From: Calothrix sp. NIES-2100
GTDB lineage: Bacteria; Cyanobacteriota; Cyanobacteriia; Cyanobacteriales; Nostocaceae
Length of the DNA stretch: 64,000 bases
Direction: 5' to 3'
Assembly: GCF_002368195.1 (NCBI RefSeq)
Contig: NZ_AP018178.1
Location: forward strand, 3,554,791-3,618,790
The notes beneath the pieces are model-generated. The model worked only from the letters and a program-made list of their open reading frames with translations. It did not search any database and had not been told where the DNA came from. The position numbers were made by a program, and so were the translations under genes. Shown here one piece after another: positions 1 to 9,172 of the stretch (positions within the stretch are counted from its first letter, which is position 1; every line of letters starts with the position of its first letter).

Positions 1-558
1 GACTTTGTTGGGCAGTTCACCTTTATATAAAGGTAGCGATGCTAGAGTCTGCAACATCTTAGTCATCTTCGCTTCAAATTCTGCGGCGGGGATGATGTTG
101 AGTTCTTTCGCACTCACCAAAGCAGCGATCGCAGCTGCTTGATCCCACATAGTCACAGATGCAAAGCCATCAACAGAATTTACTAAGCCAGTTTTATCGT
201 TCCAGTTGCGTTGGAAATACAACCAAGCCTGACGCGCAGCTGCGATGTCAACTGCATCTAGTGTTTTGACTCCAGGCGTAATAAAAGGTGCTTTGCTGAT
301 TAGTTCACTGGGAGTAATAGGTGTTCCTTGTAGCACGATAGAGTTAGCATCAAGTTTTGCTACTTTTTGCGCTTGTGTTTCCAAGTTTGCTGTCGGGGTA
401 ACAGTTTGAGATGTTGATATTGCAGGCGTTTGTGTATTTTGAGAAAGACGACTAGACCAAAAATTTAACCCAGCGATCGCGATGACTGCGGTAACTACCC
501 CTCCGACAGTAGCCAGTATGGACAAGCCTTTAGGTGGTGGTTGAAAGTCAGAACTCAT
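1..558 (-). CDS. DUF3131 domain protein, N-terminal part (runs off left edge)
   Basis: Open frame of 186 codons from ATG at 558 to the window edge, so the C-terminus is missing. Residues about 12-35 form one hydrophobic segment (membrane anchor or uncleaved signal), followed by a Ser/Thr/Gln-rich linker to about residue 70. From about residue 110 the sequence carries the pattern AWLYFQRNWND, TGLVNSVDG and TMWDQAAAIAAL, which I recognise as the start of a DUF3131 domain. DUF3131 proteins are envelope-associated and often sit near exopolysaccharide or glycosyltransferase genes; their activity is not established. It lies downstream of the beta-barrel-like gene on the same strand, separated by 168 bases that contain heptamer repeats. 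Family call from motif recall; function unknown. Confidence 0.75.
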   Translation of the reverse strand, partial: MSSDFQPPPKGLSILATVGGVVTAVIAIAGLNFWSSRLSQNTQTPAISTSQTVTPTANLETQAQKVAKLDANSIVLQGTPITPSELISKAPFITPGVKTLDAVDIAAARQAWLYFQRNWNDKTGLVNSVDGFASVTMWDQAAAIAALVSAKELNIIPAAEFEAKMTKMLQTLASLPLYKGELPNKV

Positions 559-633
559 GATGCTTCAGCCTTTATTTTATTAGTCACTGTTGCTTTGTTC
601 ATGTTTCCCAGCATTGACAGCTAACTAACACAC

Positions 634-720
634 TTGAAAAAGTCATTTGGCATTTGTCAGTTGTCATTTGTCATTTGTCATTTGTCATTACTCTCCCTCA
701 TCCCCCTCATCCCCCTTTCA
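634..720. repeat. Heptamer tandem repeat (GTCATTT)n in intergenic spacer
   Basis: About four consecutive GTCATTT units plus degenerate flanking units lie between the two minus-strand genes. The same heptamer (AAATGAC on the other strand) recurs at 3757-3788 and 19050-19093. Such short tandemly repeated sequences are characteristic of Nostocales genomes. Confidence 0.8.
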
Positions 721-726
721 TGTATG

Positions 727-2001
727 TTAAAATTTGACTCGCAACTGTCCTGTCAGAGAGTTACCACCGTAAGCACTTCCCCCGGTGTCCTGATTGCGCA
801 CATTACTAAAGCTATAGCCTAAATCTGCTTCTATGCTAGGTGAAAGCTTTGCTGTACAGCGAGTTTGATAGGCATTGGCGTTATCAAATTCGCCATTTAG
901 CCGTTGCTGTCCTAAGCTAGCAGATAACCGACAGCGCAAGAAATTGACAACTTCTCCCTCCCAAGCCACCTCAGCGTTGTATACGAAAAAATCAGGTGGA
1001 GAAAAATAGCCGCTTGTGCGTTCCAAATTGCGATCGTAACTCCATGTGAACAAGTTAGCGGCGAGCGAAAATTGTCCAAACTTGCGCTCTAACCTGCTGA
1101 AAGACTGCACCTCAGAATTGCGATCGCTGTAATTACCCAAGCGTAATGATGAGAATAAACTCGTGTCACGATCAATCTGCCAATATAAATTAGGCCCAAA
1201 TCGCCAAGCAGTAATTTGATTTTCTAAAGTTTGAGCGTTAAATTTATAAGGCCCTTGCTCTACATTCACAGATACTATTAAACCCGAAAGTAATTGACCT
1301 GAATCAGAAACTTTCGGCGGTATAATTAGCGCTTCTACCTGAGCATTGAGATTGATAGCCGGAGGTAACCGGTTGAAAATATCAACTCCTGCTGCTGTTT
1401 GCAGCTTTACGTCCCCAACTTTTCCTTGCCAGCCAATTTGTATGGGAATATTGCTAATTGATTCTATACCGATTTGCTCGAAAAAATTGAAACCTGTTTT
1501 GACAAATATTTTATTGCCATTAGGTAATCGAAACTGAAATGTTGGTTCGATAAACAAATTATGTATACCAAAGTTATCTGTATCATTGCGAAAATCTGTT
1601 TGGATATTTTCCAAAACTGCGAGCGGTTTCTCTGGTTCAGCTGTAGTTGACGATGGTTGAGAAGGTTTTGGCAACTCTGGTAATGGGGGCGGTATCTGCA
1701 AACTTGGATTGAAATTCTCCGGTGCAGCAATCAAATATGGCAGCGTTATTGAGTGATTTTCATTTTCATTAACGGGAAATATATCAAATTGTTCTAAATC
1801 ATTTATAGAAGTAATTTTTTCTAGCAATTTCGAGGATGAATCCGAGTGTTTATATATTTGATTAGCTTGTGATTTATCTGCTAATGATATCCAAATACCC
1901 AAGCTCAAAATTGCTAACCAGTGAAACTGTAAACATTTCCAAATTAACTTAGTATATTTATATATCAATCCAGAGTTATCAGAAAAAATATTTGCCATCA
2001 T
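727..2001 (-). CDS. Secreted beta-barrel-like hypothetical protein
   Basis: 424 residues. The N-terminus has a basic stretch and a hydrophobic core (about 18-40) ending in a plausible cleavage site near SQA, so export is likely. A Pro-rich linker (about 100-130) follows. The second half (about 145-424) is built of alternating polar/hydrophobic strands with many aromatic residues and ends in KF; a C-terminal Phe is typical of outer-membrane beta-barrels. No catalytic motif is visible. It precedes the DUF3131 gene in the direction of transcription, so the two may work together at the outer membrane, perhaps in polysaccharide export, but that is inference. Two adjacent ATG codons (2001 and 1998) could start it. 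Confidence 0.6.
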   Translation of the reverse strand: MMANIFSDNSGLIYKYTKLIWKCLQFHWLAILSLGIWISLADKSQANQIYKHSDSSSKLLEKITSINDLEQFDIFPVNENENHSITLPYLIAAPENFNPSLQIPPPLPELPKPSQPSSTTAEPEKPLAVLENIQTDFRNDTDNFGIHNLFIEPTFQFRLPNGNKIFVKTGFNFFEQIGIESISNIPIQIGWQGKVGDVKLQTAAGVDIFNRLPPAINLNAQVEALIIPPKVSDSGQLLSGLIVSVNVEQGPYKFNAQTLENQITAWRFGPNLYWQIDRDTSLFSSLRLGNYSDRNSEVQSFSRLERKFGQFSLAANLFTWSYDRNLERTSGYFSPPDFFVYNAEVAWEGEVVNFLRCRLSASLGQQRLNGEFDNANAYQTRCTAKLSPSIEADLGYSFSNVRNQDTGGSAYGGNSLTGQLRVKF

Positions 2002-2089
2002 GAAAGATTACACTGCCAAATATATAGAAATAAATACATCACTAATTAATTTGGCATTATAATCACCAAATTCCATCATCCACAATCGC

Positions 2090-2284
2090 CATTTAAGGGG
2101 GATGAGGGAGCAGGGGGGCAGGGGGGACAAGGGAAGGGGGACAAGGAGGACAAGGAGAGAAGTCTGAGCGGAGGCTTCCTCCGTAGACGCGGAGCGGCTT
2201 GCCGCAGGCATCAGAACTTCTCCCAAGGGGAGACGCTGCGCGAACGGAGGGATAAGGAGGACAAATGCCCAATGCCCCATGCCT
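2090..2284. repeat. Mosaic interspersed repeat (G-rich tract plus palindromic block)
   Basis: The spacer holds a (GGGGGACAAG)-like purine tract followed by a block with motifs such as CCCAAGGGGAGACGCTGCGC. The same block occurs in the opposite orientation at 3888-4030 and again near 56450-56600. It is a dispersed repeat, not a gene; the short open frame across it has the composition of translated repeat. Confidence 0.75.
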
Positions 2285-2920
2285 TTACAACATAATCAAA
2301 CCCAGCCTGACACCAACAGTTACAGCCTCGGTACGGGTGGAGACAGCAAGCTTTTGAAAAATCGATGAGATGTGAAACTTCACGGTATGCTCAGAAATCT
2401 GCAAGTGTTTGGCGATCGCTTTATTACTTAAACCAGAACCGAGCATTTCTAATACATCAATTTCCCTTGGTGTCAAGGTTTGTACGGGGGTAGTTGCGAC
2501 TTTTTGCCGGATGGGTAGTAACTCCAAAAAATCTGGATGTAGGACGAATAAACCATCAGCGATCGCGATCGCCGCAGCGATAATTTCTGACTCTGTACTG
2601 ATACCGGGTAATATACCCCGGACACCAGAACGAATTGCGGCTTCTAAATCAAGGCTTTCGAGTGACTCTGCGATCGCCAAGAATCCTATAGGATATTGCT
2701 CCTCTTGAATCAGCAGCAATTTTTCCCAGATTGATGGTTGCAGATTACTACCTAAATCTAGCAGTACTACATCGGGTTGTAATTGCCCAACTTCCCTGGT
2801 TAAGCTATCCAAATCGGATGCACTCCCCACCACAGTCATCTGGGAATTTGCACTCCCAACGACAGCCGCTAAACCCGCCCGCACCACAGAGGAAGTCGCA
2901 ACTACCATCACCCGGATCAT
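2285..2920 (-). CDS. LuxR/NarL-type response regulator with degenerate receiver
   Basis: 211 residues. Residues 1-125 form a CheY-like receiver and about 145-205 a LuxR-type helix-turn-helix (TLTPREIDVLEMLGSGLSNK ... HTVKFHISSIFQKL), so it should bind DNA. In the receiver the usual acidic pair after beta-1 (normally VDDH) reads VVATSS, while the phospho-acceptor region VVLLDLG keeps an Asp. The conserved Lys after beta-5 is not visible (GVRGILPG in place of the usual GYLLK). Phosphorylation is therefore doubtful. Its ATG overlaps the stop of the upstream HtrA-like protease gene (ATGA), so the two are translationally coupled. No sensor kinase is adjacent. Confidence 0.85.
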   Translation of the reverse strand: MIRVMVVATSSVVRAGLAAVVGSANSQMTVVGSASDLDSLTREVGQLQPDVVLLDLGSNLQPSIWEKLLLIQEEQYPIGFLAIAESLESLDLEAAIRSGVRGILPGISTESEIIAAAIAIADGLFVLHPDFLELLPIRQKVATTPVQTLTPREIDVLEMLGSGLSNKAIAKHLQISEHTVKFHISSIFQKLAVSTRTEAVTVGVRLGLIML

Positions 2921-3759
2921 GTAGCCTCCACCGCAGTTTTCCCAGTCTGCAATTGCACATAAACCACAAATTGCTCACCACCACGTAAAAGTTGTAGCGG
3001 TAGTGATTCGCTGTCTTGGCTTTGGTGGAGATATTTGCCTAAGTCATCTTTTTGAGTAAATAATTGCCCTGCAACTCCAATTAACACATCACCAATTTGC
3101 ACACCAGCTTTCGCCGCTACACTGTCACCAAGGACAGACAACACCAATAAACCAAAGTTACGTTTACCTACTAACACAGGTTGCAAGGTTACTCCTAGTC
3201 GCGGACGATTGGCAGCAAGCAAAAAGCGGTTAACAGCTACACTGGGAATTGCCACAGCTAAACCGTGAACAACCATTGTATTAATTCCGACAACTCGACC
3301 GAGACAGTCAGCTAGTGGCCCCCCAGAATTACCAGGATACAGCCGAATATCAGCCATCACTGCTTGCTGATGACGAGTGTGGATCATCCCTGCGGTGAGG
3401 GCACCACTATCAGCAAAGGGGTTACCCACCGCCAAGACTAACTCACCCACTCGTAGTGCATCAGAGTCACCAATAGTTGCAACCTGTAAATCAGTAGCAG
3501 TAATTTTTAGTGCAGCTAAATCTTGCTGGGGGTCAAAGTGGGTGCGCACAGCATCAAATACTCGTCCATCCGCCAATTCTACCGTTGCTCTGTTACTGGT
3601 TGCTACATGGGCGTTAGTAATAATTAAGCCATCAGCTTGCCAGATTACACCAGAACCCACTCCTTGAGAATTGCTTTGAACCTTGACTGTGCTATGGCGT
3701 AATTTAGCAGCGAGGTGTGCTAGTTCATCGCTAAAGTGTGTAATTTTTGTGGTAGTCAT
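2917..3759 (-). CDS. HtrA/Deg-like trypsin-type serine protease with PDZ domain, cytoplasmic
   Basis: 280 residues. The catalytic triad of the HtrA family is complete: His51 (TNAHV), Asp80 (DPQQDLAALKI) and Ser145 (YPGNSGGPL). A PDZ domain follows at about 180-270 (RLGVTLQPV ... AKAGVQIGDVLIG). There is no signal peptide or membrane segment, unlike most HtrA/Deg proteins, so a cytoplasmic location is inferred. It lies downstream of a paralogue without active-site residues and overlaps the response-regulator gene by 4 bases. Its ATG at 3759 is part of a run of AAATGAC heptamers, and a five-codon ORF in the repeat ends in a TGA overlapping this ATG. Substrate unknown. Confidence 0.88.
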   Translation of the reverse strand: MTTTKITHFSDELAHLAAKLRHSTVKVQSNSQGVGSGVIWQADGLIITNAHVATSNRATVELADGRVFDAVRTHFDPQQDLAALKITATDLQVATIGDSDALRVGELVLAVGNPFADSGALTAGMIHTRHQQAVMADIRLYPGNSGGPLADCLGRVVGINTMVVHGLAVAIPSVAVNRFLLAANRPRLGVTLQPVLVGKRNFGLLVLSVLGDSVAAKAGVQIGDVLIGVAGQLFTQKDDLGKYLHQSQDSESLPLQLLRGGEQFVVYVQLQTGKTAVEAT

Positions 3760-3790
3760 TTGTTATTTGTCATTTGTCATTTGTCATTGG
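3757..3790. repeat. Heptamer repeat (AAATGAC on minus strand) forming the protease start codon
   Basis: On the minus strand, units AAATGAC, AAATGAC and AAATAAC lead into AAATGAC, whose ATG is the start of the HtrA-like protease. An ATG two units upstream opens the mini-ORF M-T-N-N-K-stop, whose TGA overlaps the gene's ATG. No purine-rich ribosome binding site is seen ahead of the start. Confidence 0.75.
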
Positions 3791-3799
3791 GCACTTGTA

Positions 3800-4060
3800 C
3801 TGAGCGGAGCCGAAGTATGGGGCATTTCTTATTTTTCTTCCTTGTCTCCCTTGTCTCCCTTGTCCCCCTTGTCCCCCTTGTCCCTCCGAAGTTCTGTTCG
3901 TCGTTCGCGCAGCGTCTCCCCTTGGGAGAAGACGTTGGCGTTCGCGCAGCGTCTCCGTTAGGAGAAGCCAGACGCTCGTACCTCGCTACCGCTGCGCTAA
4001 CGCCGGACACCGGCGCTCAGACTTCTCTCCTTGTCTCCCTCATCCCCCTTTCATACATGG
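3800..4060. repeat. Mosaic interspersed repeat between the two HtrA-like genes
   Basis: The 307-base spacer holds (CTTGTCTCCC)-like pyrimidine tracts and a GC-rich palindromic block containing GCGCAGCGTCTCC and GCGCTAACGCC. It matches the block at 2157-2250 (opposite strand) and at 56450-56600. Apparent ORFs through it are translated repeat. It probably entered between genes that were once closer together. Confidence 0.75.
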
Positions 4061-4066
4061 TGATGA

Positions 4067-5056
4067 TTAACGAGAACCTCTCCTACCATGTCTCCCGCGT
4101 CTGTGATGGCGGTAATCATCGCGTTTTTCAGTACTTTCTGAACCTGGGGATTCCTCAAATGGTCGTTCGCCAATTGCGATCGCTAATTCAACTAACACCC
4201 CACCCCGCACTAGTTGGACGCTGACAGTTTTACCGACGCGATCGCTACTATTGAGCAACGCCATCACATCACCTGTATCACTCACGCTTACACCATCAAA
4301 TTTCACCAACACATCCCCCAGCAGCAAACCTGCATTATCAGCTGGCCCCTCAGGCTCGACATTGACAACAATCACACCAGTAGCAGCAGTTAAATTCAGA
4401 GATGTGATCAGATTATTTGGTAAGCGTACAGGTTGCATCCCCACACCTAAATAACCCCGTGCAATATGTCCTCTGGCAATCAATTGGTCAACTACACGAT
4501 TGATTGTCGCTGCTGGGATCGTTAAAGCCGTACCCCGCCTTCCCGATGTGTTCATGCCTACCACATAACCAGCCGCATCTACCAACGGACCACCTGCAAA
4601 GCCAGGGTAAAGAGTAATATCGGGACGGATGTATTGGTCGATATTGCCACCACTCATACTCCGCCAAGCACCACTCACCACACTTACCGTACCTAAAGCC
4701 GCCCGCAAGTCACCTTCGTTACTTCTAGCTATTCCCAGTACCAAATGACCGACTTTCAGTGTTGTCCCATCGCCAATTTTCGCCACTGGTGTTTCTACAT
4801 CTTGCAGTTGGAAAACAGCTACATCGGTGCTAGAGTCATGACCTAGATGTGTAGCAGCAACAGAGCGACCATCTGATAACGTGACGGTAATTTCTTCATC
4901 ACGCGGCAGGGACTCATCAGAAGTAACAATGATCCCATTACGCCAGTGAATTCCACTAGAGGAAATCCCTGTGCCAGCATTCACTGCAACTACAGCACTT
5001 CCGGCTTGTTCTACGATATCGGCTAAACTGTTGGAAAATTCCAGTAATGAAGACAT
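4067..5056 (-). CDS. Catalytically inactive HtrA-like protein with PDZ domain
   Basis: 329 residues with the trypsin-like plus PDZ layout of HtrA, but the active site is lost. The position of the catalytic His (normally TNAHV) reads TSDESL at 45-50. The Asp is kept (D78 in STDVAVFQL). The Ser motif reads YPGFAGGPL, with Ala154 in place of Ser. The substrate-pocket glycines are kept, as is a full PDZ domain (about 200-292, DNAGLLLGDVLVKFDG). The tail after 300 is Arg/His-rich (DDYRHHRRGRHGRRGSR), possibly binding nucleic acid or membranes. No signal peptide. It is the first gene of the minus-strand group. A binding or chaperone-like regulator of the active paralogue is a reasonable inference. 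Confidence 0.85.
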   Translation of the reverse strand: MSSLLEFSNSLADIVEQAGSAVVAVNAGTGISSSGIHWRNGIIVTSDESLPRDEEITVTLSDGRSVAATHLGHDSSTDVAVFQLQDVETPVAKIGDGTTLKVGHLVLGIARSNEGDLRAALGTVSVVSGAWRSMSGGNIDQYIRPDITLYPGFAGGPLVDAAGYVVGMNTSGRRGTALTIPAATINRVVDQLIARGHIARGYLGVGMQPVRLPNNLITSLNLTAATGVIVVNVEPEGPADNAGLLLGDVLVKFDGVSVSDTGDVMALLNSSDRVGKTVSVQLVRGGVLVELAIAIGERPFEESPGSESTEKRDDYRHHRRGRHGRRGSR

Positions 5057-6186
5057 CTATTTTTCTCGACAAATTTTCACAAGATGCTCATATCCTGTCC
5101 TGTTTTACTCTTCAGTGGCATCGGAAAAATGGGGAGAATTTACCCTAGAAAAATGGCTAGTATCGCTGTCTTGTCATTGGTCAATTGTCATTTGACATTC
5201 TCCTTGTCCTGTTCCCTCGTCCCCCTGTCCTCCTTCTTTATTGATGCATGGTGATGAAAATTTTCTCCTTGGCATAGCATAGCTGCCTTTATTTGTAAAA
5301 GTTTCATGAAGATCTATTCTGTATTGGATCGTAGACAAAGCTACCAAAGGTGATAGTTTTAACCTGAATTTAATTACAAAGATATCAGTCCTATTTATGT
5401 TGTTTTTATGTAATAATTATTACCCCTGCCATTTTGACTTGACAAAATTACTCGGAAAATTGTAAATTCTAATTTAGGTAAGTGTAATTTTTTAACAATT
5501 ATCAAAATAGTAAAACATCAAATTACCTACTACGAATATTTAACAAGTAACAAAAATAGCCATGCAACACACTTTATTAAACAGTAATGATGTTAACCTG
5601 CTACTTAGCTATTTACAAACCTGATATCAACATAGTATCACTGGTGATTTTTCCAGATATTGCTATTCTCATCTATCAGTTTTGGCTGCTCGGACTATTT
5701 TTATGGGTGACAGAACAAGCACTAATGTCAAGAACAGAATTTAGGGATTTTTATTCTGTTCATCATTGGTCTAAGCAAATCTCAGGCAGAGTTTTTCTGG
5801 AATTATTCAAAAATGCTGATTTTATCATCATCAGGAATTATTTCCGTAACTTTTATAAATTGTTAGTAAGTAAAAGTTACTTAAAAAATTACCAGTTCAC
5901 CATTAATTTATTTATATATAATCATAGTAATATTAGATTATTATTATGAATTAACAAGCCATAAAATCAGGTTGTTATTTATACATTTTTTGGAGTCGTT
6001 ACTACGTGATTATGGCTCGATGATATTCTAGACGGCTTCAGTCATAAATAATCAAGATTTTTCGAGTTACAGTTGCTTTTTTACAAACAGGTTTGCGGTT
6101 TACTCTTCTATTTTCTCAAGAAAGTGGCTGAGTAATGACTTTAGTAATTTGGGTATACTCATTGACTGATAGGTAAAAATTGATTT
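5057..6186. other. Long AT-rich spacer upstream of the chemoreceptor gene
   Basis: 1.1 kb, strongly AT-rich after about 5250. A pyrimidine-rich repeat remnant lies at 5170-5240. A 120-codon frame at 5587-5949 has no family resemblance, no clear ribosome binding site and the composition of AT-rich noncoding DNA; I do not call it a gene. The spacer should hold the divergent promoters for the HtrA-like group and the chemoreceptor, but I cannot define them. Confidence 0.5.
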
Positions 6187-9159
6187 ATGAAAAATGGATT
6201 TCATGCCGAGCAAAATGGGTCGAGAGTAAAATCTCAACTACCTTCTTTAAACCCACAATTTACTGTTGATACTCATAACGGTTCTTCTGTTGGTATTTCT
6301 GCCCAAAATCACCGCCAAAATGTTGAATATCAAGCAGGAAAACCATCTTTATTCCAGAGATTTTCTAATCTTTCTATTAGCCGCAAGCACTTGGTTGCAT
6401 TAATAGTATCTCAATTGATATCTATTCTAGGTATCAGTATAGTAGGCAGATATTTAATAACAAGTAGTTTACAAAATAGCTCCCTAGAAAAAGCCAAGTC
6501 AGAATTAGCGATTTCCGAGATTAATTACAATATCAAAGTTAATCAGATGGGATTGGGATTTCGTAGTCAAGCTGAAAACCCAAAGATTGTTAAGGCAGCA
6601 ATTTTGCATACATCTGGACAAGCATTAAGTCAGGAATTGCAAGCAGAAGTTAAGCAAATTCTGCAAACCGAAGTCAAGCTGAATAAAATTGAGTATGCGA
6701 CCCTAGTAGGTCAAGATTTGCAAGTAATTGTTAGTGCCAATACTAACCGGAGTGGGGAAATTTTTAATCCTGATAATTTGGTGAGTGAAGTCTTAGCTAA
6801 TCCTCAACAAATTAAAGCTAGCAGAGTTATCAATTTATCAGAGCTAAGTCAAGAATTACCGTTGTTACCACCGGGACTTAACAACCAAAATGCGCTGATT
6901 CGTTACACAGTGACACCGCTCAAAGATCCAGATACACAAGCAGTGGTGGGAGCTTTAGTGACTGGTGATCTTGTCAATGGAAAAGACCAGATTGTCAAGG
7001 ATACATTAAAAGCTACAGCCGGCGGCTACAGTGCTGTATATTTACACCAGCCAACGGGTGAATTTGCTCTAGCAACAGCTTTAGACCAAGGTCAATTTAA
7101 AGATGTTAATCAAGCGCAACCTAATGTTAAATTACCCGAAACAGGGATAGCTTTATTGAAAGCAGCAGTATCAGCAAAAGGGCAAGCAGTTACAGCTAAA
7201 ATACAATTAGGTAACCAAACTTACTCAATGGCAGCGAAAGCTGTACCCAATAAAATTATTGAAAAAGATGAGCAAACAAGTAATGTTTTTGATGATAAAT
7301 CTGTAGCTATTTTAGTGCGGGGAACTGCCGAAAATGCGCCGAATCAGCTACTAAAAAATAGTTTTTGGATCGAAGTAGTCGCCATTATTTTAGGATTGAA
7401 GCTCATCTTATTGTGGGCAGTAATTTTGCAGCGCTCAATTGTGAAACCGATCGAGCAAATAGAGCAAACAGCCAAGAAATTTGCCCGTGGCGATCGCTCT
7501 GCTCGAACTGAGATTTTTGCTACTGATGAAGTCGGTCAATTGGCTAACACTTTTAATCAAATGGCAGAGACCATTAGCGCACAAGCTACCAGCCTGGAAA
7601 ATGAAGCCAAATTGTCACAGATAGTCAATGAAATTACTGGGCGTTTCCGTGGTTGCCTGAACACAGAACATATCTTAAATGTAGCAGTCACCAGTATCAG
7701 AGAAGCGATCGCCGCTGATCGGGTGCTTGTCTATTGTTTTGACGAAAATTGGCAAGGTACAATTATTGCTGAATCCGTTGATCCGGATTGGCCGAAAACC
7801 TTAGGAAAAGAAATTGCCGATCCTTGTTTTGCCAGTGATTATGTTCAGAAATACCAAGATGGCCGTGTTCAAGCCCTGGAAAACATTTATGCCGCAGGCT
7901 TAACTGATTGTCACCTTAACCAACTAGAACAATTTGCCGTCAAAGCGAATTTAGTCGCACCAATTTTGCTCGACAACAAGTTATATGGCTTGTTGATTGC
8001 TCACCAATGTTCCAGTACTCGTAAATGGCAAGAACTAGAAATTGAATTGTTGAGACAGGTAGGAATTCCTGTGGGCTATGCTTTAGAGCAATCAAATCTT
8101 TTAGAGCAAGTAGTCACAGCCCGTTTCCGCGCAGAAGCTGCGGCGATGGAACAACGCCAACACAACGAAGCATTACAACAGCAAATACTCACACTCCTCA
8201 GAGATATTGAAGGTGCATCCCAAGGCGATTTGACTGTGCGATCGGAAGTGACAATGGGAGAACTTGGTACTGTCGCTGACTTTTTTAACTCGATTGTTGA
8301 AAGTCTCAGAGCGATCGTGACTAAAGTGAAAGCATCTGCGATCCAGGTGAATACAGCCATTGGCGACAACGAAGTAGCCATCCACCAACTAGCCGAAACC
8401 GTACTCAAACAAGCAGACGATATTAGCCTCAGTCTAGTTAGTATAGACCAAATGCAACTTTCGATTGCAGCTGTAGCAGATCGTGCCAAACAAGCTGCTA
8501 TAGTCGCCCACACAGTATCTGGTACTGCCCAAGACAATGGCAAGGCTATGGATTTGGCTGTACAAAATATCTTCAAACTGCGCTCAACAATTGGCGACAC
8601 AGCAAAGAAAGTCAAGCGTCTGGGAGAATCTTCACAACAAATTTCCCAAGTAGTCGCCTTGATCAATCAAATAGCTATGCAAACTAACTTTTTAGCGATC
8701 AACGCTGGGCTAGAAGCCACAAGAGCGGGTGTAGAAGGTGAAGGTTTTGCCATGATTGCAGAAGAAGTTGCGGCACTAGCTGCTAGATGTTCTGATGCAA
8801 CTCAAGAAATTACACAAATTGTCGATAAAATTCAACGGGAAACGAATGAAGTTGTCACAGCGATGGAAGTTGGAACTAATCAGGTAGTAGAAGGTACTAA
8901 CATTGTCGAAAATGCTAAAAATTCTCTGAATCAAATTCTCTATGTATCCCAACAAATTGACGATTTAGTACAGTCAATTTCTTTAGCCACAGAATCTCAA
9001 GTCAAAACATCGCAATCAGTCAGCAAACTCATGCAAGAAATTTATCAAGTGTCGAATCTCACTAGCCGCTACTCCCATCAAGCTTCCCAATCTCTCAAAC
9101 AAACTGTAGAAATTTCCCAGGAATTACAAGCAACTGTAGAAACTTTCAAAGTTAATTAA
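6187..9159 (+). CDS. Methyl-accepting chemotaxis protein with Cache-like sensor, HAMP, cyanobacteriochrome-type GAF and MCP signalling domain
   Basis: 990 residues. Order: cytoplasmic N-tail to about 65, TM1 about 68-90, extracytoplasmic Cache-like region about 95-385, TM2 about 393-415, HAMP about 415-466, GAF about 485-632, HAMP-like helix about 670-715, MCP signalling domain about 720-990 with hairpin tip INQIAMQTNFLAINAGLEAT. The GAF carries a DXCF motif (D545-P-C547-F) and a canonical Cys-His (C575-H576) 28 residues later, as in DXCF cyanobacteriochromes such as TePixJ, so it may bind a bilin and sense blue/green light for phototaxis. PixJ-type proteins usually have several GAFs; this has one. 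No che or pix genes are adjacent. Chemoreceptor call firm, photoreceptor call inferred. Confidence 0.9.
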   Translation: MKNGFHAEQNGSRVKSQLPSLNPQFTVDTHNGSSVGISAQNHRQNVEYQAGKPSLFQRFSNLSISRKHLVALIVSQLISILGISIVGRYLITSSLQNSSLEKAKSELAISEINYNIKVNQMGLGFRSQAENPKIVKAAILHTSGQALSQELQAEVKQILQTEVKLNKIEYATLVGQDLQVIVSANTNRSGEIFNPDNLVSEVLANPQQIKASRVINLSELSQELPLLPPGLNNQNALIRYTVTPLKDPDTQAVVGALVTGDLVNGKDQIVKDTLKATAGGYSAVYLHQPTGEFALATALDQGQFKDVNQAQPNVKLPETGIALLKAAVSAKGQAVTAKIQLGNQTYSMAAKAVPNKIIEKDEQTSNVFDDKSVAILVRGTAENAPNQLLKNSFWIEVVAIILGLKLILLWAVILQRSIVKPIEQIEQTAKKFARGDRSARTEIFATDEVGQLANTFNQMAETISAQATSLENEAKLSQIVNEITGRFRGCLNTEHILNVAVTSIREAIAADRVLVYCFDENWQGTIIAESVDPDWPKTLGKEIADPCFASDYVQKYQDGRVQALENIYAAGLTDCHLNQLEQFAVKANLVAPILLDNKLYGLLIAHQCSSTRKWQELEIELLRQVGIPVGYALEQSNLLEQVVTARFRAEAAAMEQRQHNEALQQQILTLLRDIEGASQGDLTVRSEVTMGELGTVADFFNSIVESLRAIVTKVKASAIQVNTAIGDNEVAIHQLAETVLKQADDISLSLVSIDQMQLSIAAVADRAKQAAIVAHTVSGTAQDNGKAMDLAVQNIFKLRSTIGDTAKKVKRLGESSQQISQVVALINQIAMQTNFLAINAGLEATRAGVEGEGFAMIAEEVAALAARCSDATQEITQIVDKIQRETNEVVTAMEVGTNQVVEGTNIVENAKNSLNQILYVSQQIDDLVQSISLATESQVKTSQSVSKLMQEIYQVSNLTSRYSHQASQSLKQTVEISQELQATVETFKVN

Positions 9160-9172
9160 CTTGAATTATTAA

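Noticed and set aside
2008..2280. 90-codon open frame on the minus strand
   Set aside because: Covers the G-rich tract and mosaic repeat; the translation matches repeat-derived frames elsewhere.
4067..5056. Pseudogene status for the inactive HtrA-like gene
   Set aside because: The frame is intact over 329 codons, pocket glycines and PDZ are kept and only the catalytic residues are changed, which argues for a retained non-enzymatic role.
5587..5949. 120-codon open frame before the chemoreceptor gene
   Set aside because: AT-rich codon use like the surrounding noncoding DNA, no ribosome binding site and no recognisable domain. Could be revisited if conserved in relatives.
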